Source: Acinetobacter populi
Lineage (GTDB): Bacteria > Pseudomonadota > Gammaproteobacteria > Pseudomonadales > Moraxellaceae
Assembly (NCBI RefSeq): GCF_002174125.1
Contig: NZ_NEXX01000002.1
Coordinates: forward strand, 532,480 to 596,479
Length of the DNA stretch: 64,000 nt
Direction of reading: 5' to 3'
Part shown: positions 38,566 to 50,470 of the stretch, piece by piece
Layout: every line of letters begins with the position of its first letter
Numbering within the stretch: position 1 is the first letter of the stretch
Notes under the pieces: generated by a model
Told to the model about the DNA's origin: nothing
Databases searched by the model: none
What the model saw: only the letters and a program-made list of their open reading frames with translations
Translations under genes and position numbers: made by a program

Positions 38566-40275
38566 TCAAAATTCAAGATTTTTCAAATAAAGTATTCGCA
38601 TTTGTAAATGAGTTTGTCCCCGAAATTCGTTTTTTTCCAGACTAAACGCTAGATATACCTTTTCACCGATTGGTGTTTGAACTTTCTCTCGAAAATTAAA
38701 ACCAATCGCATCCAATAAACGACCATCATCGAGCTTTAACTTGAGTTTTAAATGCTGTTCCTTGAGCCATTGAAACTCATTGACATTAAAAACACCTTCA
38801 AAAACTGGTGCTTCAAAGCCTTGTCCCCAGGGACCGAGCTGTTCTAACTGTGCAAGAAAATCCAGGCTAAAATCCTTAACGTGTAAAGCACCATCTGTCC
38901 AGAGTCTAGCGGTAAAAACATCAGGATGATGCTGTGCAATGAAAGCAGTAAAATGGCTTTTAAACTCATCAAAATATTGCTGTTGGATGGTTAAGCCTGC
39001 GGCTGCGGCATGTCCACCAAAAAACTTGACCAAATGTGGATGCTGCTGTGCCACTGCCTCAATGCTATCGCGAATATGAATACCTTCAATGGAACGGGCA
39101 GATCCTTTTAAATGCTGTCCATCTTCATCGAGTGCAAAGACAATACTGGGTCGATGATAATGTTCTTTTAAACGACCCGCGACAATACCAATCACACCCT
39201 GATGCCATTCTGGTTCGAATAAAACCAGTGCTTCTGGAATCTGAGCTTGTTCAAGCTGTAGTTCGGTCAAATATTCAAATGCCTGCTCACGCATGCTTTG
39301 CTCAACCTGTCGCCGTTCAACATTCAATCGATCCAGTTGATAGGCAATCGGATAAGCCGTTGTTAAATCGGGTGCCAATAAACATTCAATGCCGATTTGC
39401 ATACTGTCCATACGCCCTGCGGCATTGATGCGTGGTCCGAGTACAAAGCCAAAATCCTGAGCCTGCAATTGTGCCGGATTTTTTCCTGCAATCTCAAGCA
39501 ATGCCAAAATACCCGCACGGCATTGTCCACGGCGAATTCTTTCCAGCCCTGCCTGTACCAGAATGCGATTATTAAAATCCAGTTTTGCAACATCTGCCAC
39601 TGTACCCAGCGCAACCAAGTCCAAATATTGACTTAGTTTGGTCGTGGTTTTGCCCTGTTGCTGCCGTATGGTGGCTAGACGAGCTAGAACATAAAAGGCT
39701 ACACCGACACCCGCCAGTGATTTGCTGGCAAAATTACACCCCAATTGATTGGGATTGACCACGGCTTCTGCTGGTGGAGTGGCTTTGGTGGTTAAATGGT
39801 GATCGGTGATAATGACCTGCATACCCAAGGCATGGCATGTTTCTACACCGGCATGACTGGAAATGCCATTATCCACCGTGATCAGTAAATCGGGTTGATA
39901 ACGCTGATAGGCAAGTTCTGCAATTGCTGGCGTTAAGCCATAACCATATTTAAAACGATCCGGCACAATATAGTCGACTTGTGCGCCCATATCCCGCAAT
40001 GCCAGTATCATCAGTGCAGTACTGGTTGCACCATCAGCATCGTAATCGCCAACAATTAAAATCTGTTTACGTTCATCAATCGCCTGATCAATGCGAGCTA
40101 CTGCCTTTTGTAGCCCCAATAAATCAGGGCTTAACAAGGATTTTAGCTGCAATGCCAATTGATCGGCGGCGACATTACGTGCCGATAAAATCCTTGCCAG
40201 CGTATCCGATTGTAAATAGGCAAATTGTTCGAGCGGCTGTTGTAATGGTCGCTGCTGTAAAAGCATAGAAGTCAT
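38566..40275 (-). CDS. recJ: Single-stranded-DNA exonuclease RecJ
   Basis: RecJ degrades ssDNA 5'-3' in recombination and repair. The 569-residue protein has the DHH-family motifs DYDADGATSTALM, VDNGISSHAG and ITDHHLTTK, and the C-terminal DHHA1 domain with FGGHAAAAGL. ATG 40275 is used; ATG 40266 is also possible. It follows pdxH by 12 bp in the glmM-pdxH-recJ unit. Confidence 0.95.
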   Translation of the reverse strand: MTSMLLQQRPLQQPLEQFAYLQSDTLARILSARNVAADQLALQLKSLLSPDLLGLQKAVARIDQAIDERKQILIVGDYDADGATSTALMILALRDMGAQVDYIVPDRFKYGYGLTPAIAELAYQRYQPDLLITVDNGISSHAGVETCHALGMQVIITDHHLTTKATPPAEAVVNPNQLGCNFASKSLAGVGVAFYVLARLATIRQQQGKTTTKLSQYLDLVALGTVADVAKLDFNNRILVQAGLERIRRGQCRAGILALLEIAGKNPAQLQAQDFGFVLGPRINAAGRMDSMQIGIECLLAPDLTTAYPIAYQLDRLNVERRQVEQSMREQAFEYLTELQLEQAQIPEALVLFEPEWHQGVIGIVAGRLKEHYHRPSIVFALDEDGQHLKGSARSIEGIHIRDSIEAVAQQHPHLVKFFGGHAAAAGLTIQQQYFDEFKSHFTAFIAQHHPDVFTARLWTDGALHVKDFSLDFLAQLEQLGPWGQGFEAPVFEGVFNVNEFQWLKEQHLKLKLKLDDGRLLDAIGFNFREKVQTPIGEKVYLAFSLEKNEFRGQTHLQMRILYLKNLEF

Positions 40276-40287
40276 CAAAATATTAGA

Positions 40288-40944
40288 TCAAGGCATCAAA
40301 CGTTGAATGATCCACTGACCATTTTGTTGTGTATAGCTAATGCGGTCATGTAAACGATTCGGACGACCTTGCCAGAATTCATAATAGTCCGGGATCAAAC
40401 GATAGCCACCCCAAAAATCCGGTTTGGGTAAAGGATGGGTATGTTGAAGTTGTGCAAAGATTGCATCAAAACGTTGCTGTAATGCTTCACGGTTTTCAAT
40501 CACACCACTTTGCGGGGTACTGACATGCGCTGCGATCTGACTGTCATGCGGTCGTTTATGATAATAATCAGTCGATTCTTCCAGCGAAATTTTTTCAACC
40601 CGTCCAGAAATACGCACCTGTTGTTCCAGACCTGCCCAGTAAAACAATAATTGTGCCTGTGGATTCTGTGCCAAGTCATGACCTTTTAAACTGTCGTAAT
40701 TGGTATAAAAGTCATAACCCTGTTCGGTGGCACCACGCAGTAATAAGGTACGCACATGCGGCACCCCTGCTGCACTGGCAGTCGCGACCGACATGGCATA
40801 GGGTTCTGGTAAATTGGTGGTTAATGCCACATTAAACCAGTTTAAAAACTGTGTATGAGGATGTGTCGCAATCTGATCTTCATGCAGTTCGGCACGTTGA
40901 TAATTTAATCGTAATTCACTTAAATCTTTGATGACATCACTCAT
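40288..40944 (-). CDS. pdxH: Pyridoxamine 5'-phosphate oxidase
   Basis: PdxH makes pyridoxal phosphate from PNP or PMP with FMN and oxygen. The 218-residue length fits, with VRTLLLRG, FYTNYDSLKGHDLAQNP and the C-terminal FWQGRPNRLHDRI. It lies between glmM (12 bp upstream) and recJ (12 bp downstream) in one direction, so they are likely co-transcribed. Confidence 0.95.
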   Translation of the reverse strand: MSDVIKDLSELRLNYQRAELHEDQIATHPHTQFLNWFNVALTTNLPEPYAMSVATASAAGVPHVRTLLLRGATEQGYDFYTNYDSLKGHDLAQNPQAQLLFYWAGLEQQVRISGRVEKISLEESTDYYHKRPHDSQIAAHVSTPQSGVIENREALQQRFDAIFAQLQHTHPLPKPDFWGGYRLIPDYYEFWQGRPNRLHDRISYTQQNGQWIIQRLMP

Positions 40945-40956
40945 GGTTTTATCCTT

Positions 40957-42300
40957 TTATTCTTCAGAAATTACAGCACTTTGGCGGATCACACTGGCAA
41001 GATGTTTTGCCAGCTTCTGTACTTCTTCAAACTGGTCACCTTCTACCATCACCCGGATCACAGGCTCTGTACCGGATTTACGAATCAGCAAACGTCCACG
41101 ACCTTTCAACTGCTGTTCTGCTTTGGCAAATTCGTCAACCAGTAAGGCATCTGCATAGGGGTCGATCATATGTTCCAGTCGAACATTTTCAAGCACTTGG
41201 GGAAATAGTTTAAAATCTGCCACCAGTTCATCCAGCGCCAGTTGTTTTTCCACCATTACCCGTAGCACCTGTAACGCAGAAATGATGGCATCCCCTGTGG
41301 TACTTTTATCCAGTGTCAAAATATGCCCAGAAGGTTCGCCACCAATCAACCAACCATTCTCTTCCAGAGCTTGTAATACATAACGATCACCGACTTTGGC
41401 ACGAACAAAAGGTACATCTGCTTGCGCCAGCGCAAGCTCTAATGCCATATTGGTCATTAAAGTCCCTGCAATGCCGGCAGGTTTCTTTCGAGCTTTGGTG
41501 GCAAGGATATACAAGATATGGTCGCCATCAATCAATTTGCCATGTTTATCGACTAACACCACGCGATCTGCATCACCATCAAAGGCAATACCAAGATCGG
41601 CTTGATGTCTGATCACGGCTTTTTGTAAATTTTCAGGATGGGTTGAGCCACATCCGTCATTAATATTAAGACCATTTGGCGTATCAAAAATCGTAATGAC
41701 TTTTGCCCCCAATTCACGAAAAACCGCAGGACCAACGTTATAAGCTGCGCCATTGGCACAATCCACAACAATGGTATAGTCCTGTAAATTTAAATGATAG
41801 GGAAAAGTGGATTTACAAAATTCAATATAACGTCCCTGTGCATCATCAACCCTAAAACTTTTACCGAGTTGGTCAGGTTCATGAATAACAATATCTTTTT
41901 CTAATTCGGCATTAATCGCTTCTTGTAATTCATCAGGTAATTTTTTCCCTTCATTGGAGAAAAACTTGATGCCATTATCGAAATACGGATTGTGTGAAGC
42001 GGAAATCACAATCCCGGCATTGGCATGTAAGGCACGGGTTAAGTGTGCGATTGCAGGTGTTGGCAACGGCCCAAGTAAATGCACATAGACACCGGCAGAA
42101 TTCAAACCTGCCTGTAAAGCCGATTCCAGAATATAACCAGATAGACGGGTATCTTTACCTAAAACCACAATTGGCTTTTTCTTGGGATAGACACGTTTTA
42201 ATACACTACCCGCAGCAAATCCCAGTTTGAGGGCAAATTCTGGCGTGATGGGTTTCTGTCCAAATTTTCCGCGAATACCATCGGTACCAAAATAACTCAT
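40957..42300 (-). CDS. glmM: Phosphoglucosamine mutase GlmM
   Basis: GlmM converts glucosamine-6-phosphate to glucosamine-1-phosphate for UDP-GlcNAc. The 447-residue product has the phospho-serine motif [17 protein letters not shown] (Ser102), metal site DGDADR, sugar-binding GGEPSGH and phosphate-binding [15 protein letters not shown]. First of glmM-pdxH-recJ. The guaB terminator is just upstream. Confidence 0.96.
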   Translation of the reverse strand: MSYFGTDGIRGKFGQKPITPEFALKLGFAAGSVLKRVYPKKKPIVVLGKDTRLSGYILESALQAGLNSAGVYVHLLGPLPTPAIAHLTRALHANAGIVISASHNPYFDNGIKFFSNEGKKLPDELQEAINAELEKDIVIHEPDQLGKSFRVDDAQGRYIEFCKSTFPYHLNLQDYTIVVDCANGAAYNVGPAVFRELGAKVITIFDTPNGLNINDGCGSTHPENLQKAVIRHQADLGIAFDGDADRVVLVDKHGKLIDGDHILYILATKARKKPAGIAGTLMTNMALELALAQADVPFVRAKVGDRYVLQALEENGWLIGGEPSGHILTLDKSTTGDAIISALQVLRVMVEKQLALDELVADFKLFPQVLENVRLEHMIDPYADALLVDEFAKAEQQLKGRGRLLIRKSGTEPVIRVMVEGDQFEEVQKLAKHLASVIRQSAVISEE

Positions 42301-42355
42301 ATCATGCTCTCTATCAGATTAATTTTATTATCCACAAACTTTAATTCTACAATAA

Positions 42356-42385
42356 AAAACAGCCATCCATCATGGACAGCTGTTG
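42356..42385 (-). terminator. guaB terminator
   Basis: On the minus strand AACAGC and GCTGTT flank an imperfect inner stem, followed by a run of six T (GGCTGTTTTTTATTG), 25 bp after guaB. Confidence 0.7.
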
Positions 42386-42409
42386 ATTTATTTTATGCTT
42401 TAGTTGCCA

Positions 42410-43903
<1,494 letters not shown>

Positions 43904-43979
43904 CTATTATAAACAAATTTCACACTAAATTTCATTTTTTCTTGCGGTTATTTTCAGAAATATCAAAAAAACGGAAAAG

Positions 43980-44345
43980 CTAACCGACTCGATCAAAATC
44001 ATAGTACTCCTCATTGTCAGGTTCTGTGATTTGTATCACAGGTATCAGACCATAAGCTGATCTCGCTTTGGCACATTGTTGATCTCCAATCTGGACTTCA
44101 CGACAACTGGAACTACGAACACTATAAATCGAACATTGCACTTGCTGTCCAATTTCTCCCTGTAAGGCGATACATCTAGGCTGTTTTTGATTGGTGCCTT
44201 TCATACAGGAATAAACAGGCGTTAGTTGCTCCTGAAAATCTTCAGGAATGGCTTCGCCTTCCACCCAGTAAAAGGACACTCTAAAAAATGCACAGCAGGC
44301 ACCACAATACAGACAATGGTCTGCATCTGCTTTTTGGGTCAACAT
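43980..44345 (-). CDS. YkgJ-family cysteine-cluster protein
   Basis: A 121-residue protein with a zinc or iron-sulfur-type Cys cluster: CLYCGACCAFF near the N-terminus, then CMKG, RCIAL, CSIYSVRSSSCREV and a C-terminal CAKA. This is the CxxCxxCC pattern of the YkgJ family, whose role is unknown. The frame opens 59 codons upstream, but that part has no family resemblance and the ATG at 44345 gives a YkgJ-like length. Stands alone. Confidence 0.8.
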   Translation of the reverse strand: MLTQKADADHCLYCGACCAFFRVSFYWVEGEAIPEDFQEQLTPVYSCMKGTNQKQPRCIALQGEIGQQVQCSIYSVRSSSCREVQIGDQQCAKARSAYGLIPVIQITEPDNEEYYDFDRVG

Positions 44346-44642
44346 GAGGAATACCGTTTTTTCTTGTTTTGGCGGCAGAATTTTAGAAAAACGCCTTCCG
44401 ACTTGCAATATTGTTCTATATGATTTTTCTGATATCAGAACAGTAAATTGATGAGATTTTTTGATCAATTGACACAAGAATATTAACCATGACTGACCGA
44501 TGTATCTACCCGGATCAGTCATCTTGTTTTCATGCCATGAAAGATAGAAAGGTCTATAGCAATTTCATGCAAAAATAGAATTCAAAATTCTTTATTTTTA
44601 GCTTAAGTTTGATCAGTTTATAATCACCAATCCTTATACTTG

Positions 44643-45440
44643 CTAATTTGGACAACGATAGGAATTCTGATTAAACAGATCAATGCCGCATTCCAGTCGC
44701 TCAATCCAGTTTAGAAACTCATTGATCATGTCTTTGCCAATAAAAGGTGTGCCATGCTGCGGCACAATCATTTCAATATCCATTTCCCGTACCATATTAA
44801 CCCAGAATCGGATCACCCGATTTGAACACATGTAGCGTTGATGAAAGGCACGCATTTTGTGCGTATGCGCTTCAAAATCGGTAATCGGTGCATTGGCATC
44901 CGATACAATTGATGCGCCCATATCACCGGAAAATAGAATCTTGGCAATTGGATCATAAAACTGGAAATTACCCACCGAATGTAAAAAATGAGCAGGCACA
45001 GCCTTAATCACACTATCACCCAAGTGAATAATGCCACCTTCATCCGGTAATTCAATCAGACGCTCCAACCAGCCGCCCTGAATACGATCACTGGTGAATG
45101 CTGAGTTTAAATGCGGTAAAAATCGTGCCCATAATTTGGAAGAAACAACTTTTGCCTGCGTATAAACCAGCCATCTTGGCATAGAAGTAATAATGTCCGG
45201 ATCCTGATGTGAGGCAATCACATAATCCAGCTCACTAAGCCGTACATATTTACTTAATTCCAGTGTCAACGGGGTGTAAGTTAAATCGCCACCTGGATCA
45301 AGCACTGCTGCATGTTTATCATGAATAATCAGAAACTGATTCGCCTGTACGCCCTCACCTTTAACCAAACTGGTAAAAGCAATACATTTATGTTGCCCAT
45401 CATCATATAAGATTTGAGAGGTCGTACGATCCAAAGCCAT
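44643..45440 (-). CDS. MBL-fold protein of the oxygen-binding di-iron (ODP) type
   Basis: A 265-residue protein of the metallo-beta-lactamase fold. It carries the di-iron-type motifs: ASHQDPDI (in the HxExDH position), PAHFLHSVGNFQFYD (His), FSGDMGAS (Asp) and VPQHGTPF (His). This is the pattern of flavodiiron-like domains used as O2 or NO sensors, without the flavodoxin domain. The HxExDH motif is altered: its Glu is Asp and its last His is Ile. It stands alone with AT-rich flanks. Confidence 0.75.
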   Translation of the reverse strand: MALDRTTSQILYDDGQHKCIAFTSLVKGEGVQANQFLIIHDKHAAVLDPGGDLTYTPLTLELSKYVRLSELDYVIASHQDPDIITSMPRWLVYTQAKVVSSKLWARFLPHLNSAFTSDRIQGGWLERLIELPDEGGIIHLGDSVIKAVPAHFLHSVGNFQFYDPIAKILFSGDMGASIVSDANAPITDFEAHTHKMRAFHQRYMCSNRVIRFWVNMVREMDIEMIVPQHGTPFIGKDMINEFLNWIERLECGIDLFNQNSYRCPN

Positions 45441-45769
45441 AAGAATGCAGATAAGTTATTGATAATGAAATTAACATAAGGTGATTTACAAACAGATACA
45501 ATGCTTGTTTTCTGGATATGTTAATTGTATCACAAATTAAAAAAATCCTAGTATTTCAGTAAGATATTGGCATTTTTTATTTATATTTAGGAATCAATCA
45601 TCTACCCGATTCGATTAGTCAGTAAAACGATTAATCTAAAAAAGTGATTTAAAAAACCAATCACCTCTCCACTGTATAAAAGTGTGAAAATTCATCTACC
45701 TGCACAAAAAGAAATGCGTCGACTTCTACTCAGGAAATCGACGCATTAAAAAATTTTAAAGCAGGGCTG
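45441..45769. other. Intergenic region between aceF and the ODP-like gene
   Basis: About 329 bp. It holds the aceF terminator (45713-45747) and should contain the promoter of the ODP-like gene. No gene is seen. Confidence 0.5.
45713..45747 (-). terminator. Terminator of the aceEF operon
   Basis: AATGCGTCGA and TCGACGCATT form a perfect 10-bp stem around a 15-nt loop, with T-rich sequence following on the minus strand, 23 bp after the aceF stop. Confidence 0.85.
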
Positions 45770-47446
45770 TTAAAGCAAAATATTACGAATATCTTTTAAT
45801 AACAGGGTGAGTTTGCGGGTAAAACGTGCCGCATCTGCACCATTAATCACACGATGGTCATAGGATAAAGACAATGGCAAAATCAACCGTGGTTCAAAAT
45901 CCTTACCATTCCATACAGGTTGCATGGTTGCAGGTGATAAACCCAAAATCGCAACTTGTGGCCAGTTTACCAGTGGTGTAAAGGCTGTGCCACCAATACT
46001 ACCCAGACTGGTAATGGTAAAGTTTGCACCTTGTAAATCTTTCGGTGAAAGTTTTTTATCACGCGCTTTCTGGCTGAGTTCACCCAGCTCCTGTGCAATT
46101 TGCTTAATCGATTTCTGATCAGGATTGCGCAGTACTGGTACAGTTAAACCATCGGGTGTGGCCACTGCAATACCCATATGAATTTCATTACGTAGCAACA
46201 CGGATTTTTGATCATCAGCAAGATGCCCAGCAAAGTAAGGTTCTTCTTTTAACAGATAAGCGGTTGCCTTGGCGATAAATGCCAGAATGGTTAAACCAAT
46301 CCCCTGTTTTTTAAAGCCTTCTTTTAGCTCACCACGCCATGCCTCAAGTGCAGTAATATCTGCCAGATCAAACTGGGTCACTTGTGGAATAAAGTTATTT
46401 AAGGAAAGCTGTGGCACAGATACTTGCTGTAAGCGTGTCATGGCTTTGACTTCGCCACCACCATAGCTAGAAAAATCCGGTAATGGTGGTAAGCCAGAAG
46501 CAACAGGCGCAGCCGCCTGTTTTGCAGCCGGTTGGCTTAAACGTGTCTTCACGTAAGCAAAGACATCATCTTTTAGGATTCGACCATGTTCACCAGATGC
46601 CTTGACTTCTGCGAGTAGTACACCGAGTTCCCGTGCCAACTGACGTACCGCAGGGCCGGCATAAACTTTGGCATTGGCAGCCTGTTGTTCATCGGTTAGT
46701 TTCGCAGTATCCGTAGAACTTGGCGTCGCAGGCTTTTCAGTGCTTGTCACCGGATCAGCTTTAACCGCCACTGGTTTTTCTGCGGCTGGCGCTGTCGGTT
46801 TTTCGGCAACAGTTGACTTTTCGACAACAGCAGGCTTGGCAGGCGCAGCACCTGCTGTTTTAACGGTTAACAGCAATGTGCCTTCTTTAACCATATCACC
46901 TGCTTTTACAGCAATAGACGTCACTTCACCAGCAACAGTGCTTGGAATTTCCACTGTCGCTTTATCGGATTCCGCCACAACAACACTATCATCAACTGCA
47001 ATCTGATCGCCGACCTGTACCAAAATTTCAGCAATTGCTGCTTTTTCCACACCGATATCAGGAACTTTTAATTCGACTTCCTGCGTTTCACCCGTGGTTT
47101 GTGGCTGTTCTGCCGATTCGGTTTTTTTCTGTGCTGCATCAGCTTCCGCTGCTGATTCAACAGGTTCCGAGCTTTGCTCGGCTGATGAATCTGTCGCTTT
47201 CTCTTGCTCGGCATTTGATGCTTCTGAGTCAAGCTCAATCAATACCGTACCTTCAGTCACATCATCGCCCTGTTTAACCAGAATGGCTTTCACCACCCCA
47301 GCCGCAGTACTTGGTACTTCTACCGAAGCCTTATCCGATTCAAGTAGGACAATGCTGTCATTTTCCTGAATCGTATCGCCCACACTCACCAAAATTTCTG
47401 CAACGACTGCCTTATCTACACCAATATCAGGAGTTGTAATTTGCAT
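45770..47446 (-). CDS. aceF: Pyruvate dehydrogenase E2 (dihydrolipoamide acetyltransferase)
   Basis: AceF is the E2 core of pyruvate dehydrogenase. The 558-residue product has two lipoyl domains, each with the ESDKA lipoyl-lysine motif (Lys39 in the first), Ala/Pro/Glu-rich linkers, the E3-binding domain (AGPAVRQLARELGVLLAEV) and the catalytic domain ending with YDHRVINGADAARF. The start at 47446 has GGAGGAGAAATAATC; the frame opens 26 codons earlier inside aceE. Only 2 bp separate it from aceE. Confidence 0.97.
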   Translation of the reverse strand: MQITTPDIGVDKAVVAEILVSVGDTIQENDSIVLLESDKASVEVPSTAAGVVKAILVKQGDDVTEGTVLIELDSEASNAEQEKATDSSAEQSSEPVESAAEADAAQKKTESAEQPQTTGETQEVELKVPDIGVEKAAIAEILVQVGDQIAVDDSVVVAESDKATVEIPSTVAGEVTSIAVKAGDMVKEGTLLLTVKTAGAAPAKPAVVEKSTVAEKPTAPAAEKPVAVKADPVTSTEKPATPSSTDTAKLTDEQQAANAKVYAGPAVRQLARELGVLLAEVKASGEHGRILKDDVFAYVKTRLSQPAAKQAAAPVASGLPPLPDFSSYGGGEVKAMTRLQQVSVPQLSLNNFIPQVTQFDLADITALEAWRGELKEGFKKQGIGLTILAFIAKATAYLLKEEPYFAGHLADDQKSVLLRNEIHMGIAVATPDGLTVPVLRNPDQKSIKQIAQELGELSQKARDKKLSPKDLQGANFTITSLGSIGGTAFTPLVNWPQVAILGLSPATMQPVWNGKDFEPRLILPLSLSYDHRVINGADAARFTRKLTLLLKDIRNILL

Positions 47447-47448
47447 GA

Positions 47449-50166
47449 TTATTTCTCCTCCGAAGCATTCGGTTCGATATATTCTGCAACAGCCTGAACT
47501 TCGGCATGTGCTTGCGGTTTCCATGGTGATGGACGGTCAATATCAATTTCAAGACTAGAAATCGCATCTTTAACCAGACGGTTTTCTACCTCACCCTCAT
47601 CAGCAAGTTTTTTCAACGTCGCCACCACAATATGCGCAGCATCTACTTCAAAATAACTTCTTAAATTTTCCCGAGTATCGGAACGGCCATAACCATCTGT
47701 CCCGAGTGCCACAAAAGGACGTCCTTCAGGTAAATAAGCACGAATCTGTTCACTGTACAAACGGATATGATCGGTTGCAGATACTACAATCCCCTCATAA
47801 GGACGAAGCTGTTGTGATACCCAGCTTTCTCTGGTTTCTTCACTCACTGGATGCTTGCGGTTATATTCTTCACATGCCATACCATCACGTGCCAGTTCGT
47901 TAAAGCTGGTCACGCTCCAGACATTGGCATGAATTTGATATTCATCACGCAGAATCTGTGCGGCCTTGATCACTTCACGCAAAATTACGCCAGAGCCCAA
48001 CAGTTGAACCGTAGCTTTATCATCCTTCTCAAGCAAATACATGCCTTTACGGATACCTTCTTCCACACCTTGCGGCATTTCCGGATGGGCATAATTTTCA
48101 TTCATCAGGGTCAAATAATAGAACACACGTTCCTGCTCGACATACATGCGTTTTAAACCATCATGTACGATCACTGCAAGCTCATAACCAAAACATGGAT
48201 CATAAGCCACACAGTTTGGAATAGTACTTGCCAGAATATGCGAATGACCATCCTGATGTTGTAACCCTTCACCGTTAAGTGTGGTACGTCCCGCTGTGGC
48301 ACCGAGTAAGAACCCTTGAGCCTGTGCATCACCTGCTGCCCAGGCAATATCACCGATCCGCTGGAAACCAAACATCGAGTAATACATATACATCGGAATC
48401 ATCGGCAGGTTATTGGTCGAATAACTGCTACCCAATGCCGCCCAAGCACTCATTGCTCCGGCTTCATTGATCCCTTCTTGCAACATATGACCATCTTTGG
48501 CTTCACGATAATTCATGAGCTGTTCATTGTCTTCCGGAGTGTATTTTTGCCCGTGTGCTGCATAGATCCCCAATTGACGGAACATGCCTTCCAGACCAAA
48601 AGTACGTGCTTCATCAGGTACAATCGGTACCACATGATTTTTTAACTCTTTTTCTTTTAATAAGGCAGAAATCAAACGTACCATCACCATGGTGGTAGAT
48701 TGTTCTTTACCATTGCTACCACTTAATACCGCGTCAAATACTGAAAGTTCCGGAATCGGTAAAGAAACGCTTTCTTTACGACGTGCTGGCAAATACCCTC
48801 CCAAAGACTCGCGACGACCTTTGAGATATTTCATTTCAGGTGAATTTTCGCTTGGGCGATAGAATGGTAATTCTTCCAGTTGTTCATCAGAAAACGGTAA
48901 ATTAAAACGGTTACGCACATACTTAAGTGAGTCAATATGCATTTTCTTGATTTGATGCGTTTTATTGACTGCTTCGATCTCATCAGACAAACCATAGCCT
49001 TTTACTGTTTTTGCCAGAATCACAGTGGGTTGACCATTACTCTTGGTTGCTTCGGCATAAGCAGCATAGACCTTATACGGGTCATGACCACCACGATTTA
49101 AGGCATCAATGTCATCATCACTTAGATGCTTGACCAATTCTGCTGATTCCGGATATTTACCAAAGAAATGCTCTCTGGCATAACCGCCACCTTTTACCTG
49201 ATAGCGTTGATAATCCCCATCTACCGCTTCTTCCATACGGGCTTTTAATGCACCCGATTTATCTTGGGCCAAAAGTGGATCCCAATGACGGCCCCAGACC
49301 ACTTTAATCACACGCCAGCCAGCACCACGGAACAATGACTCAAGTTCCTGAATAATCTTACCGTTACCCCGTACAGGTCCATCCAGACGCTGTAAGTTAC
49401 AGTTTACCACCCAGATCAGATTATCCAGTTTTTCACGACCCGCCAGCGAAATTGCACCCAGACTTTCAGGTTCATCCATTTCGCCATCACCCAGATACGC
49501 CCAGATTTTACGGTCTTCTTCTTTAATCAACCCACGGTTCATTAAATATTTTTGAATATGTGCCTGATAGATCGACATGATCGGTCCAAGCCCCATCGAC
49601 ACCGTTGGGAATTGCCAGTAATCAGGCATTAAATACGGATGCGGATAACTCGGTAAGCCATTACCATTCACTTCACGGCGAAAATTAGCCAGTTGTTCAT
49701 CTGTCAAACGGCCTTCCAGATAGGAACGTGCATAAATCCCCGGTGCACAGTGACCTTGATAATAAATCATGTCGCCGCCAAAATTCTCATTGGCAGCACG
49801 GAAGAAGTGATTAAAACCAACATCATACAATGTGGCTGAGGAAGCAAAACTTGCCAAATGACCACCTAGATCATCACCGGTTTTGTTGGCACGCAATACC
49901 ATGGCCAATGCATTCCAGCGAATCAAGGCACGAATACGGCGCTCCATATCCTGATCGCCCGGCATTGCAGGTTCTTCATCAACCGAAATGGTATTGAGAT
50001 AGGGGGTATTTAATCGTTGAATCGGTAAATGTTTTGCAATCGCACGTTGATAAAGCACTTGCAATAAGAACGCTGCCCGTTCCGATCCCATATGTTCGAT
50101 CACAGAATCGAAAGCTTCTTGCCATTCTTGAGTTTCTAACGCATCTGTGTCGCCATAAAAAGCCAT
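47449..50166 (-). CDS. aceE: Pyruvate dehydrogenase E1 component (homodimeric)
   Basis: AceE decarboxylates pyruvate with TPP. The 905-residue length is typical of the gammaproteobacterial homodimeric E1. The TPP motif is GDGEMDEPES, with HCAPGIYARSYLEGRL and QHQDGHSH in the active site. The aceF ribosome-binding site lies within its last codons. No pdhR neighbour is present. Confidence 0.97.
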   Translation of the reverse strand: MAFYGDTDALETQEWQEAFDSVIEHMGSERAAFLLQVLYQRAIAKHLPIQRLNTPYLNTISVDEEPAMPGDQDMERRIRALIRWNALAMVLRANKTGDDLGGHLASFASSATLYDVGFNHFFRAANENFGGDMIYYQGHCAPGIYARSYLEGRLTDEQLANFRREVNGNGLPSYPHPYLMPDYWQFPTVSMGLGPIMSIYQAHIQKYLMNRGLIKEEDRKIWAYLGDGEMDEPESLGAISLAGREKLDNLIWVVNCNLQRLDGPVRGNGKIIQELESLFRGAGWRVIKVVWGRHWDPLLAQDKSGALKARMEEAVDGDYQRYQVKGGGYAREHFFGKYPESAELVKHLSDDDIDALNRGGHDPYKVYAAYAEATKSNGQPTVILAKTVKGYGLSDEIEAVNKTHQIKKMHIDSLKYVRNRFNLPFSDEQLEELPFYRPSENSPEMKYLKGRRESLGGYLPARRKESVSLPIPELSVFDAVLSGSNGKEQSTTMVMVRLISALLKEKELKNHVVPIVPDEARTFGLEGMFRQLGIYAAHGQKYTPEDNEQLMNYREAKDGHMLQEGINEAGAMSAWAALGSSYSTNNLPMIPMYMYYSMFGFQRIGDIAWAAGDAQAQGFLLGATAGRTTLNGEGLQHQDGHSHILASTIPNCVAYDPCFGYELAVIVHDGLKRMYVEQERVFYYLTLMNENYAHPEMPQGVEEGIRKGMYLLEKDDKATVQLLGSGVILREVIKAAQILRDEYQIHANVWSVTSFNELARDGMACEEYNRKHPVSEETRESWVSQQLRPYEGIVVSATDHIRLYSEQIRAYLPEGRPFVALGTDGYGRSDTRENLRSYFEVDAAHIVVATLKKLADEGEVENRLVKDAISSLEIDIDRPSPWKPQAHAEVQAVAEYIEPNASEEK

Positions 50167-50470
50167 ATTTTCACCTATCTCTTATCCAGTCCCTGAATTT
50201 TACATATCTAAATCAAAAAGTGTTAGATATGAAAATGAATACAGAATAAAGCCTATATTTATTAAAAAAATGGCAAAAGCCTATATTTTACAAAACACAA
50301 CAAAAAAAGTGCTTATTTGCTTATTTATTATACATAATCCATCATTGGAATTTATATTAATTCCCTATATCTACTAAGACTTATAATAATCAATCTCATT
50401 TGATGATTTTTTGAAATATAAAAAAATCGCCAACAGGCGATTTTTATGAGAAATAGGATTCAACGCAAAC
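50167..50470. other. Upstream region of aceE
   Basis: About 304 bp, AT-rich. It should hold the aceE promoter; the hairpin at 50421-50445 ends the M23 peptidase gene. No gene is seen. Confidence 0.5.
50421..50445 (-). terminator. Terminator of the M23 peptidase gene
   Basis: AAAAATCGCC, AACA, GGCGATTTTT: 10-bp stem, 4-nt loop, 26 bp after the stop. Confidence 0.9.

Noticed and set aside
46668..47006. Open frames opposite aceF linkers (Ala/Val/Ser-rich)
   Set aside because: They mirror the Ala/Pro/Glu-rich linkers of aceF and have no supporting signals.
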